Assembly: GCF_021228125.1 (NCBI RefSeq)
Contig: NZ_JAJQQS010000006.1
Coordinates: forward strand, 186,001 to 250,000
Length of the DNA: 64,000 nt
DNA from: Streptomyces albireticuli
GTDB lineage: Bacteria; Actinomycetota; Actinomycetes; Streptomycetales; Streptomycetaceae
Direction: 5' to 3'
Shown: in pieces, positions 34,601 to 44,183 of the stretch
Numbering within the stretch: the first letter of the stretch is position 1
How the letters are laid out: each line of letters starts with the position of its first letter
Position numbers and translations under genes: made by a program
The notes under the pieces: generated by a model
The model's database searches: none
What the model saw: the letters and a program-made list of their open reading frames with translations, nothing else
Told to the model about the DNA's origin: nothing

Positions 34601-34799
34601 CGACGTGTCCGTGGCGTGCGCGGAGGAGCGGCTGCTGCCGTCCCTGCGGGCGGCTCCGCCGGGGGCGGAGGTGCTGGCCGACGGGTTCTCCTGCCGTACG
34701 CAGATGGCGCAGCTGGCCGCCGGTGACGGCGGGCCGCGCGCCCGGCATCTCGCGGAGGTGCTCGCGGAGGCGCTCGTCCGGAAGCCGCCGGTTCCGTAG
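31698..34799 (+). CDS. FAD-binding and (Fe-S)-binding dehydrogenase (GlcD-GlpC fusion type) with in-frame repeat insertion
   Basis: This 1033-residue flavoprotein fuses an N-terminal PCMH-type FAD domain (about 40-225; PVVPRGGGTSIAGQ), an FAD-oxidase C-terminal domain (about 250-500; HGGSLSGEHGDGQ), two 4Fe-4S motifs (around 539-557, and C605/C608/C611/C615 in CLSCKGCRSDCPVG) and a CCG domain with PCCGLTW and GGCCGLAGNFG. Such fusions (YdiJ/D-lactate or D-2-hydroxyglutarate dehydrogenase-like) pass electrons from a hydroxyacid to the respiratory chain. Residues about 702-772 are translated from a complete palindromic element between the Fe-S and CCG domains. Without it the length would be about 960, usual for the family. 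The start is ATG 31698; AAAGG is upstream. Confidence 0.85.
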   Translation: MPLSEGPAPSLAPALRKAVRGDVDFGAAARALVTMDASNYRRVPLGVVAPRDADDVAAALAVCREHGVPVVPRGGGTSIAGQATGTGVVLDLTRHMDAITALDPDARTAVVQPGVVLDTLRAAAGAYGLTFGPDPSTHGRCTLGGMIGNNACGSHSVAWGTTADNVHALDVLTYGGERARLGQGLDGLPARLADGLRALVQGDLALLRTGFPDLPRRISGYALDALLPERRTDVARAFTGSEGTLGVVTEATVRLVEAPRARALAVLGYADESAAADAAPLLLPFGPLTVEGMAADLVGDPVGDAAGLPEGAAWLFVETGGASPAEARARAEEIARAAAPETAGRTVVTDPAGQRALWRVRDDAAGTATRLPDGTEAWPGWEDCAVPPRHLGAYLREFRALLRRYGLRGAPYGHFGEGCVHVRIDFDLLGRDGVCRFREFSADAAGLVVAHGGSLSGEHGDGQARAELLPVMYGPEVVGLFARFKDLWDPAGGLNPGVLARPRRLDENLRFEVLPKRPVPVEFAYPDDGGDFTGAVRRCVGVAKCRETTAEGTGVMCPSYRVTREERHSTRGRARLLHEMLAGGRGGVITDGWRSEEVREALDLCLSCKGCRSDCPVGVDMATYKAEFLHHHYAGRVRPAAHYSMGRLPVWLRVASPAARLLNRLARVGPLAALVKRLGGIAPERELPELAGETFTRWWARRGAVRRASPRPRPFPEPGASPPGPLSALRAVSSNAGRAVFQPVRQLRTGVRGGAPVREGAGRGQSPAQRHPAPTPALAPASAPRPAARPTVLLWPDTFTTYLTPGVGRAAVAVLEDAGLRVLVPPRRPCCGLTWISTGQLGRARAVLRRALDVMAPALAAGLPVVVLEPSCAAALRTDLPELLPGDPRARQLASAVRTFAQAVEEYAPDWEPPRIGRPVVGQTHCHQHAVLGDAAERRLRARAGLDGALSGGCCGLAGNFGFERGHYDVSVACAEERLLPSLRAAPPGAEVLADGFSCRTQMAQLAAGDGGPRARHLAEVLAEALVRKPPVP
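33804..34013. repeat. Palindromic element, copy F, inside a coding sequence
   Basis: GGGGTGCCGTGCGGCGGGCTT at the left end and AAGCCCCGCGCAGCGGCACC at the right, paired CCCGCCCCTTCCCGG / CGGGAAGGGGCGGG, GGGGCTTCGCCCC, CGCGCTCCGCGCGG, and core arms TCCTCAAACGCCGGACGGGC / GCCCGTCCGGCAATTGAGGA around TGTTTTTCA identify a full copy. It lies in frame within the FAD/Fe-S dehydrogenase gene, adding about 70 codons without a stop. Confidence 0.88.
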
Positions 34800-34819
34800 A
34801 GCCCTGGCGAAAATAGATG

Positions 34820-34831
34820 CAAGCACGCTTG
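34820..34831. promoter_or_regulatory. Probable TetR operator at the head of the acyl-CoA operon
   Basis: CAAGC-AC-GCTTG is a perfect 12-bp palindrome 106 bp upstream of the first gene of the acyl-CoA operon, embedded in a more A+T-rich stretch (GAAAATAGATG before, ATTGTTT after). Palindromes of the CAAGC-NN-GCTTG type are typical for TetR regulators of acyl-CoA genes. The TetR encoded at the operon's end is the likely ligand. Confidence 0.55.
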
Positions 34832-34936
34832 ATTGTTTCTCCCGTGGGTGCCACGCTCTCCGTGCGGCGGGTCCGGCGACCGGGCCCGTACGTACCTGAT
34901 GCTCCGTCAAGTTACCTTTCCCGAGGGGAGCGCGGC

Positions 34937-36106
34937 GTGGCCGACCCGGTGGAAGTGCTCGCCGATCTGCGTGCGGAGGGCGAAGACCTGGACCGCCTCG
35001 TGTCCGGCCTCCCGGACGGTCCGGCCGCCGTCGGGGCGCCGGGCGGGGCGCCGGGCGGGGCGCCGGGCGGCGGCGACGCCCGTACGGTCGCCCCGGCCGC
35101 CGGGGGCTGGGCCGCGCCGACCCCCGCGCCCGGGTGGACCGTCGCCCACCAGATCGCCCATCTGACCTGGACCGACGAGCGCGCCGTACAGTCCGCGACC
35201 GACCCCGAGGGCTTCGCCGAGGAGGTCCGGCGGGCCGCCGCCTCACCCGGCACGTTCGTCGACGAGGGCGCGGCGGGTCCGGCCGCGCTCGCCCCCGGCG
35301 TCCTGCTCGCCCGCTGGCGGGAGGGCCGAGCCACCCTGCTGCGGGTGCTCGCGGCCGTACCGCCGGGGGCGAGGCTGCCCTGGTACGGGACGTCGATGAG
35401 CGCCGCCTCGATGGCCACCGGGCGGCTCATGGAGACCTGGGCGCACGGCGAGGACATCGCGGACGCCCTCGGCGTACGCCGCCTGCCCACGGTCCGGCTG
35501 CGGCACGTGGCCCGCATCGGCGTACGGGCCCGCGACTACGCGTACGCGGCCCACGGGCTCACCCCGCCCGCCGAGGAGTTCCGCGTCGAGCTCCTCGCCC
35601 CCGACGGACGGACCCTGTGGACGTACGGGCCGAAGGACGCCGCCCAGCGCGTCACCGGCCCGGCGCTCGACTTCTGCCTCCTCGCGACCCGGCGCGCCCA
35701 CCGCCACGACCTGGCCCTGCGCGCCCACGGCCCGGACGCGGACCGCTGGCTGGACATCGCCCAGGCCTTCGCGGGCCCCCCGGGAGCGGGCCGGAACCCC
35801 CGGCGCGCGGGGCGCCCGGAGAAGGCCGGCGACGGGTCGGACGGCTTCCCGCCCGGCGCGGGCCGGGGGCCGGGTGCCGGTGGTGGTCATGGCGACGGTG
35901 GTCCTGGTCCCGGCCCCGGCTCCGGCGGCGCGCCTGCCGGCACCCCGCCCGGCGCCGGCCGGGACCGTGCCGGCCCGCCGTCGGAGCGGCCGGCCTCCGC
36001 CGGGGGCCCGGCGCCGGGGGGCGGACGTCCGCCCGGCGCCGCTCCGGCCGACAGCGCCCCCGCCGACGGCGGCTGTCCCGGTCCCACCCCCGGAACCCCC
36101 TCATGA
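34937..36106 (+). CDS. TIGR03084 family metal-binding (DinB/maleylpyruvate-isomerase-fold) protein with extra C-terminus
   Basis: This 389-residue protein has residues 1-275 matching TIGR03084, a DinB-like four-helix family: [39 protein letters not shown] and [19 protein letters not shown] supply the His residues expected to bind a metal. The last 110 residues are a Gly/Pro/Ala-rich low-complexity tail not usual in the family; a shorter run ([12 protein letters not shown]) occurs near residue 40. The GTG start at 34937 follows GAGGGGAG. Its stop overlaps the AtuA start (ATGA). Association with AtuA and acyl-CoA carboxylases is the recurring context; the reaction is unknown. Confidence 0.8.
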   Translation: MADPVEVLADLRAEGEDLDRLVSGLPDGPAAVGAPGGAPGGAPGGGDARTVAPAAGGWAAPTPAPGWTVAHQIAHLTWTDERAVQSATDPEGFAEEVRRAAASPGTFVDEGAAGPAALAPGVLLARWREGRATLLRVLAAVPPGARLPWYGTSMSAASMATGRLMETWAHGEDIADALGVRRLPTVRLRHVARIGVRARDYAYAAHGLTPPAEEFRVELLAPDGRTLWTYGPKDAAQRVTGPALDFCLLATRRAHRHDLALRAHGPDADRWLDIAQAFAGPPGAGRNPRRAGRPEKAGDGSDGFPPGAGRGPGAGGGHGDGGPGPGPGSGGAPAGTPPGAGRDRAGPPSERPASAGGPAPGGGRPPGAAPADSAPADGGCPGPTPGTPS

Positions 36107-37844
36107 CCGCCCCCTTACCCGCCCCCCGCCCCCGCGGCCCCCTCCGCGTAGGCAACTCCTCCGGCTTCTACGGCGACCGCTTCGGCGCCGTCCGCGAGAT
36201 GCTCACCGGTGGCCCCCTCGACGTCCTCACCGGGGACTACCTCGCCGAGCTCACCATGCTCATCCTCGGCCGCGACCGCCTCGCCGACCCCCGCCGCGGC
36301 TACGCCCGGACCTACCTCGCCCAGCTGGAGGAGAGCCTCGGCCTCGCCGTCGAGCGCGGCGTCAAGCTCGTCACCAACGCGGGCGGCCTCGACCCCGCCG
36401 GGCTCGCCCGGGAGATCCGGGCCCTCGCCCGGCGGCTCGGCGTCGGCGTGCGGGTCGCGCACGTCGAGGGCGACGACCTCCTGGGCACGCGCGACTGGGG
36501 CGAGGGCGTGCTCACCGCCAACGCCTATCTGGGCGGTGCCGGGATCACGGCCTGTCTCCGGGCCGGCGCCGACGTCGTCGTCACCGGCCGTGTCACCGAC
36601 GCCGCGCTCGTCACCGGCCCCGCCGCCGCGCACTTCGGCTGGCTCGCCGACGACCTCGACCCGCTCGCCGGGGCCGTCGTCGCCGGACACGTCCTGGAGT
36701 GCGGCACCCAGGCCACCGGCGGCAACTACTCCTTCTTCCGGGAGCTGCCGGACACCCGCGGCCCCGACGGCCGCCTCCTCCTCCCCGGCTTCCCCCTGGC
36801 CGAGATCCACGCCGACGGCTCCGCCGTCGTCACCAAACACCCCGGCACGGGCGGCGCCGTCACCACCGGCACCGTCACCGCCCAGCTCCTCTACGAGACC
36901 GCGGGCGCCCGCTACCCGGGCCCCGACGTCACCGCCCGCCTCGACACCGTCCGGCTCACCGACGCGGGCCCCGACCGGGTGCGGATCGACGGGGTGCGCG
37001 GCGAGGCCGCCCCCGCCACGCTCAAGGCCGGCCTCACCCGGGTGGGCGGCTGGCGCAACGAGGTCGTCTTCGTCCTCACCGGCCTCGACATCGACGCCAA
37101 GGCCCGCATGGTGCGCGAACAGCTCGGCGCCGCCCTCGCCCGGCGGCGCCCCGCCGAGGTCCGGTGGACCCTGGCCCGTACGGACCACGCCGACGCGCCC
37201 GTACAGGAGGAGGCGAGCGCCCTGCTGCGGCTCGTCGTCCGCGACCCCGACCCCGAGGCCGTCGGCCGCGCCCTCAGCGGCGCCGCGGTCGAACTCGCCC
37301 TGGCCGGCTACCCCGGCTTCCACGTCACCGCGCCGCCCGGCAAGGGCACCCCCTACGGCGTCTTCGAGGCCGCCTACGTCGACGCGTACAGCGTGCGCCA
37401 GGTCGCCGTGCTGCCCGACGGCACCCGGCTGCGCGTACCGCCCGGACCCGTCGCCGACCCCGGCGACCGGGAGCCGGACGCGGAGCCGCCGCTGCCCCCG
37501 CCGCTGCCGCCCGGCCCCACCCGCCGCGCCCCCCTCGGCCTCGTCGCCGGTGCCCGCAGCGGCGACAAGGGCGGATCCGCGAACATCGGCCTCTGGGCGC
37601 GCGGCGACGACGCCTGGCGGTGGCTCGCCCACGAGCTCACCGCCGACCGGGTCCGCGAACTCCTCCCGGAGACCGCCCGGTTCCCCGTCCGGCGGCACGT
37701 CCTGCCCAACCTGCGGGCGCTGAACTTCACCGTCGACGGCATCCTCGGCGAGGGCGTGGCCTCCGGGGCCCGCTTCGACCCGCAGGCCAAGGCCCTCGGC
37801 GAATGGCTGCGCTCGCGCCACCTGGAGATACCGGAGGCGCTGCT

Positions 37845-37848
<4 letters not shown>
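36103..37848 (+). CDS. Acyclic terpene utilization AtuA family protein
   Basis: This 581-residue protein has an N-terminal AtuA (DUF1446) domain over about residues 12-440 ([71 protein letters not shown]) and a C-terminal AtuA-associated domain over about 475-575 ([17 protein letters not shown]), separated by a Pro-rich linker. In Pseudomonas, atuA belongs to the citronellol/geraniol degradation cluster; its biochemical role is not firmly established. Translational overlaps on both sides (ATGA, GTGA) tie it to the TIGR03084 and carboxyltransferase genes. Confidence 0.88.
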
Positions 37849-39446
<1,598 letters not shown>

Positions 39447-39472
39447 CCTGCGAGCTGTGAGGTTGTGCCCTC

Positions 39473-41554
39473 GTGATCGGTTCTGTTCTTGTCGCCAACC
39501 GTGGCGAGATCGCCTGCCGCGTCTTCCGCACCTGCCGTGAGCTCGGCATCTCCACGGTCGCCGTGCACTCCGACCCCGACGCCTCCGCCCGCCATGTGCG
39601 CGAGGCCGACGCGGCGGTGCGGCTGCCGGGCGCCGCGCCCGCCGGCACGTACCTGCGCGGCGACCTCGTCGTGGCGGCCGCGCTCGCCGCCGGGGCCGAC
39701 GCCGTCCACCCCGGGTACGGCTTCCTGTCCGAGAACGCGGACTTCGCCCGGGCCGTCCTCGACGCCGGGCTCGTGTGGATCGGGCCGCCGCCGTCCGTCA
39801 TCGCGTCGATGGCCTCCAAGACGCGGGCCAAGTCGCTGATGGCCGGGGCCGGGGTGCCCGTGCTCGACGCCCTGGACCCCGGTGGCGTCGGCGCCGGCGA
39901 TCTGCCCGTGCTCGTCAAGGCCGCCGCGGGCGGGGGTGGGCGGGGGATGCGTGTCGTGCGGTCCCTCGACGCGCTGGACGGCGCCCTCCTCTCCGCCCGT
40001 ACCGAGGCGGCCGCGGCGTTCGGGGACGGCTCCGTGTTCGTCGAGCCGTACGTCGAGGGCGGGCGGCACGTCGAGGTGCAGGTCCTCGCCGACGGGCACG
40101 GCGCCGTGTGGGCGCTCGGCACCCGGGACTGCTCCCTGCAACGGCGGCACCAGAAGGTGATCGAGGAGGCGCCGGCTCCCGGGCTGTCCGAGGACGCGCT
40201 GTCGGAGCTGCACGGGTTCGCCGTGGCCGGTGCGCGGGCCGTGGGGTACGTGGGCGCCGGGACCGTCGAGTTCCTGGTGGGGAAGGACGGGCGGGCCTGG
40301 TTCCTGGAGATGAACACCCGGCTCCAGGTGGAGCATCCGGTGACGGAGCTCGTCCACGGCGTCGATCTGGTGGCGGCGCAGATCCGGGTCGCGGAGGGGG
40401 CGGCGCTGGGTCCGGTGCCTGTCGCGTCGGGGCACGCGGTGGAGGCGCGGCTCTGTGCCGAGGATCCGGCGCGGGGGTGGCGGCCCTCCTCCGGGCGGGT
40501 GTTCGAGCTGTCCGTGGGCGCGGAGCCGGACGGGGTGCGGCGCCGCGGCCTCCGGGGCAGGGGTCCGGGGCCGTATATTTACGGGCCCGGAACCCCGCAC
40601 CGCGACGGAACCCCCTCAGCGGGCCCGCAAATACACGTCAGCGCCCCGGACCCCTGCCCCTGCGGCCCCGTCGCCTCCCGTCGTCCCCCGGCCGCCCCTT
40701 TTCTACGCGTCGACTCCGGCTTCTCCGCCGGTGATCTCGTCGGGGTGCACTACGACTCATTGCTCGCCAAGGTCGTTGTCTGGGCCCCCACACGCGGTGA
40801 AGCCGTTCGGCTGCTGGCCCGTTCGCTGGAGGCCGCTCGGGTTCATGGGCCCGTCACCAACCGGGAGTTGCTCGTCCGGTCGCTCCGGCATCCCGATTTC
40901 GTCGGCGGGTGCTACGACACCGGGTTCTACGAGCGGTATCTGGGCGACCTGACCGTTTCCCCGGATACCGCCTCCGTGCGGCTCGCCGCCCTCGCCGCCG
41001 CGCTCTCCGGTGCCGCCCGTAGTCCCTCGCCCTTCGGCGGGTGGCGGAACCTTCCCTCCCAGCCGCAGGTCAAGCGCTACCGCGTCGAGCCCGGGGGAGA
41101 GGAGATCGAGATCCGCTATCTGCTGGGGCGGGGTGGGCTGGAGGCCGAAGGGTTTCCCGGGGTGCGGCTGGTACGGGCCGGGGGTGAGGATGTCGTCCTC
41201 GAAGTGGGTGGGGTGCGGCGTGTTTTCGATGTGAGCGGATATGGAGCCGTCGTCTTCGTCGGGTCCTTCTCCCTGACCCTTCTGCCCCGCTTCCCCGAGC
41301 CCCGGCCCCTTATCGCCCCCGGCTCCCTCCTCGCCCCCATGCCCGGCACCGTCGTCCGGGTCGCCCCCGGGGTCGCCGTCGGCGCGTCCGTCAAGGCCGG
41401 GGAGCCGCTGCTGTGGCTGGAGGCCATGAAGATGGAACACCGCGTCGTCGCCCCCGCCTCCGGCACCCTCACCGCCCTGCACGCCGTCCCCGGCCGCCAG
41501 GTCGAGGTCGGCACCCTGCTCGCCGTCGTCGAATCCGAGGAGCACACGCCATGA
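39473..41554 (+). CDS. Acyl-CoA carboxylase alpha subunit (biotin carboxylase + BCCP) with in-frame palindrome
   Basis: This 693-residue protein has biotin carboxylase (residues 1-450: VLVANRGEIACRVFRTCRELG, VHPGYGFLSENADFA, KAAAGGGGRGMRVV, EMNTRLQVEHPVTE), then a linker and a C-terminal biotinyl domain with K653 in EAMKMEH. It carboxylates its own biotin from ATP and bicarbonate. Residues 357-411 are translated from a 165-bp palindromic insertion in the biotin carboxylase C-terminal region, splitting the usual DGVR-VDSGF sequence. Without it the length, about 638, is normal. The GTG start at 39473 has GAGG 12 nt upstream. Its stop overlaps the acyl-CoA dehydrogenase start. Confidence 0.88.
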   Translation: MIGSVLVANRGEIACRVFRTCRELGISTVAVHSDPDASARHVREADAAVRLPGAAPAGTYLRGDLVVAAALAAGADAVHPGYGFLSENADFARAVLDAGLVWIGPPPSVIASMASKTRAKSLMAGAGVPVLDALDPGGVGAGDLPVLVKAAAGGGGRGMRVVRSLDALDGALLSARTEAAAAFGDGSVFVEPYVEGGRHVEVQVLADGHGAVWALGTRDCSLQRRHQKVIEEAPAPGLSEDALSELHGFAVAGARAVGYVGAGTVEFLVGKDGRAWFLEMNTRLQVEHPVTELVHGVDLVAAQIRVAEGAALGPVPVASGHAVEARLCAEDPARGWRPSSGRVFELSVGAEPDGVRRRGLRGRGPGPYIYGPGTPHRDGTPSAGPQIHVSAPDPCPCGPVASRRPPAAPFLRVDSGFSAGDLVGVHYDSLLAKVVVWAPTRGEAVRLLARSLEAARVHGPVTNRELLVRSLRHPDFVGGCYDTGFYERYLGDLTVSPDTASVRLAALAAALSGAARSPSPFGGWRNLPSQPQVKRYRVEPGGEEIEIRYLLGRGGLEAEGFPGVRLVRAGGEDVVLEVGGVRRVFDVSGYGAVVFVGSFSLTLLPRFPEPRPLIAPGSLLAPMPGTVVRVAPGVAVGASVKAGEPLLWLEAMKMEHRVVAPASGTLTALHAVPGRQVEVGTLLAVVESEEHTP
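40541..40705. repeat. Palindromic element of a second family inside the biotin carboxylase gene
   Basis: GGGGCAGGGGTCCGGGGC (40554-40571) is the perfect reverse complement of GCCCCGGACCCCTGCCCC (40643-40660). Inside these arms, CGTATATTTACGGGCCC pairs at 15 of 17 positions with the reverse complement of GGGCCCGCAAATACACG, leaving a 5-nt bulge. The 165-bp segment is 55 codons, in frame and without a stop. It has no sequence in common with the intergenic palindromic family and is more A+T-rich at its inner arms than the surrounding gene. Confidence 0.85.
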
Positions 41555-42714
41555 GCAACGCCCTCATCGAGAGCCAGGAACACCGCGACCTCCGCGCCGC
41601 CGTCGCCGCCCTCGGCGCGCGCTACGGCCGTGAGTACACCACCGCCGTCGTCCGCGACGGCAAACAGCCCGACGAGCTCTGGGCCGAGGCCGGGAAGCTC
41701 GGCTACCTGGGCGTCAACCTGCCCGTCGAGTTCGGTGGCGGGGGAGCCGGGATCGCCGAACTCGCCCTCGTCCTGGAGGAGCTCGGCGCCGCCGGGTGCC
41801 CCCTGCTCATGATGGTCGTCTCGCCCGCCATCTGCGGCACCGTGATCTCCCGCTTCGGCACCCCCGCCCAGAAGGAGCGATGGCTCCCCGGACTCGCCTC
41901 CGGCACCCTCCGGATGGCCTTCGGGATCACCGAACCCGACGCCGGGTCCAACTCCCACCGGATCACCACCACCGGCCGGAGGGAGGGCGACGAGTGGGTG
42001 CTCAGCGGGCGGAAGGTGTTCGTCTCGGGTGTCGACATCGCCGATGCCACCTTGGTCGTGGGGCGTGCCGAAGACGCCCGGACCGGTGCCCTGAAGCCCT
42101 GCCTGTTCATCGTCGAGCGCCACGCCTCCGGGTTCCGGTGGAATCGCATCCCCATGGAACTCGCCGCCCCCGAGAAGCAGTTCGAGTTGGTTATGGATGA
42201 TGTGCGGCTTCCCCCCGACGCTCTCGTCGGGTCCGAGGACGCCGGGCTGCTCCAGCTCTTCGCCGGGCTCAACCCCGAGCGGATCATGACCGCCGCCTTC
42301 GCCCTCGGCATGGGCCGCTACGCCCTCGGCCGCGCCGTCGACTACGCCCGTACCCGCCAGGTGTGGCGCGAGCCCATCGGTGCCCACCAGGCCCTCGCCC
42401 ATCCCCTGGCCCAGTCGCACATCGAGATCGAGCTGGCCCGGCTCATGACCGCCAAGGCCGCCGCGCTCTACGACGCGGGCGACGACGCGGGCGCGGGCGA
42501 AGCCGCCAACATGGCCAAGTACGCCGCCGCCGAGGCCGCCGTGCGCGCCGTCGACCGGGCCGTCCACACCCTGGGCGGCAACGGCCTCACCACCGAGTAC
42601 GGACTCGCCTCGCTCGTCACCGCGGCGAGGGTGGCGCGGATCGCCCCGGTCAGCCGCGAGATGATCCTCAATTATGTGTCGCACCGGACGCTGGGGCTTC
42701 CCAAGTCCTACTGA
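41551..42714 (+). CDS. Acyl-CoA dehydrogenase
   Basis: This 387-residue flavoprotein has the three-domain acyl-CoA dehydrogenase fold: an N-terminal helical domain, a middle beta domain with FGITEPDAGSNSHRI and SGRKVFVSG, and a C-terminal helical domain with QVWREPIGAHQALAHPLAQ and LGGNGLTTEYG. It introduces a C2-C3 double bond into an acyl-CoA. The catalytic Glu position of the C-terminal domain is not certain to me by eye. The ATG at 41551 overlaps the carboxylase stop (ATGA). Substrate is unknown, probably a short or branched acyl-CoA given the neighbours. Confidence 0.9.
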   Translation: MSNALIESQEHRDLRAAVAALGARYGREYTTAVVRDGKQPDELWAEAGKLGYLGVNLPVEFGGGGAGIAELALVLEELGAAGCPLLMMVVSPAICGTVISRFGTPAQKERWLPGLASGTLRMAFGITEPDAGSNSHRITTTGRREGDEWVLSGRKVFVSGVDIADATLVVGRAEDARTGALKPCLFIVERHASGFRWNRIPMELAAPEKQFELVMDDVRLPPDALVGSEDAGLLQLFAGLNPERIMTAAFALGMGRYALGRAVDYARTRQVWREPIGAHQALAHPLAQSHIEIELARLMTAKAAALYDAGDDAGAGEAANMAKYAAAEAAVRAVDRAVHTLGGNGLTTEYGLASLVTAARVARIAPVSREMILNYVSHRTLGLPKSY

Positions 42715-42729
42715 TGTGGAGGGTTCTCG

Positions 42730-43470
42730 ATGGTGGTCCGCCGCGTGCGCGAGCACGGCATCACCCGCTTGACGCTCGATTCGCCGCACAACCGCAACGC
42801 CCTCTCGGCCCGGCTCGTCGGGGAGCTGCGGGAGGCGCTCGCGACGGCGGCCGACGACCCGGGCACCCGCGCCGTCCTCCTCACCCACACCGGCAACACC
42901 TTCTGTGCCGGGGCCGATCTCGGTGAGGCCGGGTCGGACGAGACGGCGCCGCTCGGGCTCGTACGGCTGATGCGTGCCCTCGTCGAGCTGCCCAAGCCCG
43001 TGGTGGCCGCCGTCACCGGGCACGTACGGGCCGGCGGTCTGGGGCTGCTCGGGGCCTGTGACATCGCCGTGGCGGGGGAGGGCTCCTCGTTCGCCTTCAC
43101 CGAGGCGCGGCTCGGGCTGGCCCCCGCCGTGATCTCCATGCCGCTGCTGCCCCGCGTCCAGCCGCGGGCCGCCGCCCGCTACTACCTGACCGGGGAGCGC
43201 TTCGACGCCGCCGAGGCCGCCCGGATCGGGCTGATCACCGTGGCCGGCGAGCCCGACGAGGTGCTGCCCGGGGTGCTGGACGGGCTGCGGGCCGCCTCCC
43301 CGCAGGGGCTCGCCGAGTCCAAGCGGCTGGTCACCGCGGAGGTGCTGCGCGCCTTCGACCGCGACACGGACGCCCTGGCCGGGCTGTCGGCGCGGCTGTT
43401 CGCCTCGGACGAGGCGCGCGAGGGCGTGACCGCCTTCCTGGAGCGGCGGGACCCCGTATGGGCACGGTGA
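42730..43470 (+). CDS. Enoyl-CoA hydratase/isomerase family protein
   Basis: This 246-residue crotonase-fold protein has the CoA-binding segment NRNALSARLVGELREAL and FCAGADLGEAG for the oxyanion pocket; GHVRAGGLGLLGACDIAVAG completes the signature. At the position of the first catalytic Glu (E144 in rat hydratase) the motif reads TEARLGLAPAVISMPLL, where the usual E appears as A or V, so activity other than simple hydration (for instance lyase-type, as for hydroxymethylglutaryl-like substrates) is possible. The ATG at 42730 has GGAGGG 8 nt upstream. It overlaps the TetR gene by 13 bp. Confidence 0.87.
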   Translation: MVVRRVREHGITRLTLDSPHNRNALSARLVGELREALATAADDPGTRAVLLTHTGNTFCAGADLGEAGSDETAPLGLVRLMRALVELPKPVVAAVTGHVRAGGLGLLGACDIAVAGEGSSFAFTEARLGLAPAVISMPLLPRVQPRAAARYYLTGERFDAAEAARIGLITVAGEPDEVLPGVLDGLRAASPQGLAESKRLVTAEVLRAFDRDTDALAGLSARLFASDEAREGVTAFLERRDPVWAR

Positions 43471-44066
43471 CCAAGGGGCCCCAGCAGGACCGCAGCCGCG
43501 CCACGCGGCTGCGCCTGCTGGAGGCGGCGATCGCCTGCCTGGCCGAGCACGGCTGGTCGGGGTCCACGGTGTCCCTGGTCGCCACCCGGGCGGGGGTGTC
43601 GCGGGGCGCCGCCCAGCACCACTTCCCCACCCGCGAGGACCTCTTCACGGCGGCCGTCGAATACGTCGCCGAGCAGCGCTCCGCCGCGTTGCGCGAGGCG
43701 CTCGACCCCGTCCGCGGTGTCGTCGGGCCGGCGCGGACCTATCTGGTGGTCAGGGAGCTGGTCGGGGTCTACACCGGCCCGCTGTTCCGGGCCGCCCTCC
43801 ATCTGTGGGTGGCCGCGGCCGACGAGGAGCGGCTGCGGGCCGGGGTGACGGACCTGGAGGCGCGCGTCGGCCGGGAGACCCACCGGATGGCCGTGGAGCT
43901 GCTCGGCGCCGACGAGACGCGGCCGGGCGTCCGCGAGACCGTGCAGGGCCTGCTCGACATGGCGCGCGGGCTCGGGCTCGCGAACCTGCTGACGGACGAC
44001 TCCGCCCGGCGGGAGCGGGTGGTCGACCACTGGGCAGGTCTCCTCGACGACGTGCTGCGGGGCTGA
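43458..44066 (+). CDS. TetR family regulator of the acyl-CoA operon
   Basis: This 202-residue regulator has its helix-turn-helix at about residues 28-62 (SGSTVSLVATRAGVSRGAAQHHFPTREDLFTAAVEYV). The C-terminal helical domain probably binds an acyl-CoA. The 13-bp overlap with the hydratase gene puts it at the end of the operon that begins at 34937. Autorepression through the CAAGC-AC-GCTTG palindrome at 34820-34831 is the simplest model; this is inference from position and from how such regulators usually work. Confidence 0.9.
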   Translation: MGTVTKGPQQDRSRATRLRLLEAAIACLAEHGWSGSTVSLVATRAGVSRGAAQHHFPTREDLFTAAVEYVAEQRSAALREALDPVRGVVGPARTYLVVRELVGVYTGPLFRAALHLWVAAADEERLRAGVTDLEARVGRETHRMAVELLGADETRPGVRETVQGLLDMARGLGLANLLTDDSARRERVVDHWAGLLDDVLRG

Positions 44067-44183
44067 CCCCTTCGTTCGTCCCGCGTGCGTCGTCTCGTCA
44101 TCCTCCGTCCATTCCGTCGCACGCGGTACGCGGCTACCGTGCGGGGCGCCCGCCCCAGCCCCCGCATCCGGAGGAGCCGTATC

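Noticed and set aside
35874..37844. Upstream extension of the carboxyltransferase reading frame to 1190 codons
   Set aside because: The added part overlaps AtuA and is Arg/Pro-rich. The GTG at 37845 overlapping the AtuA stop is the natural start.
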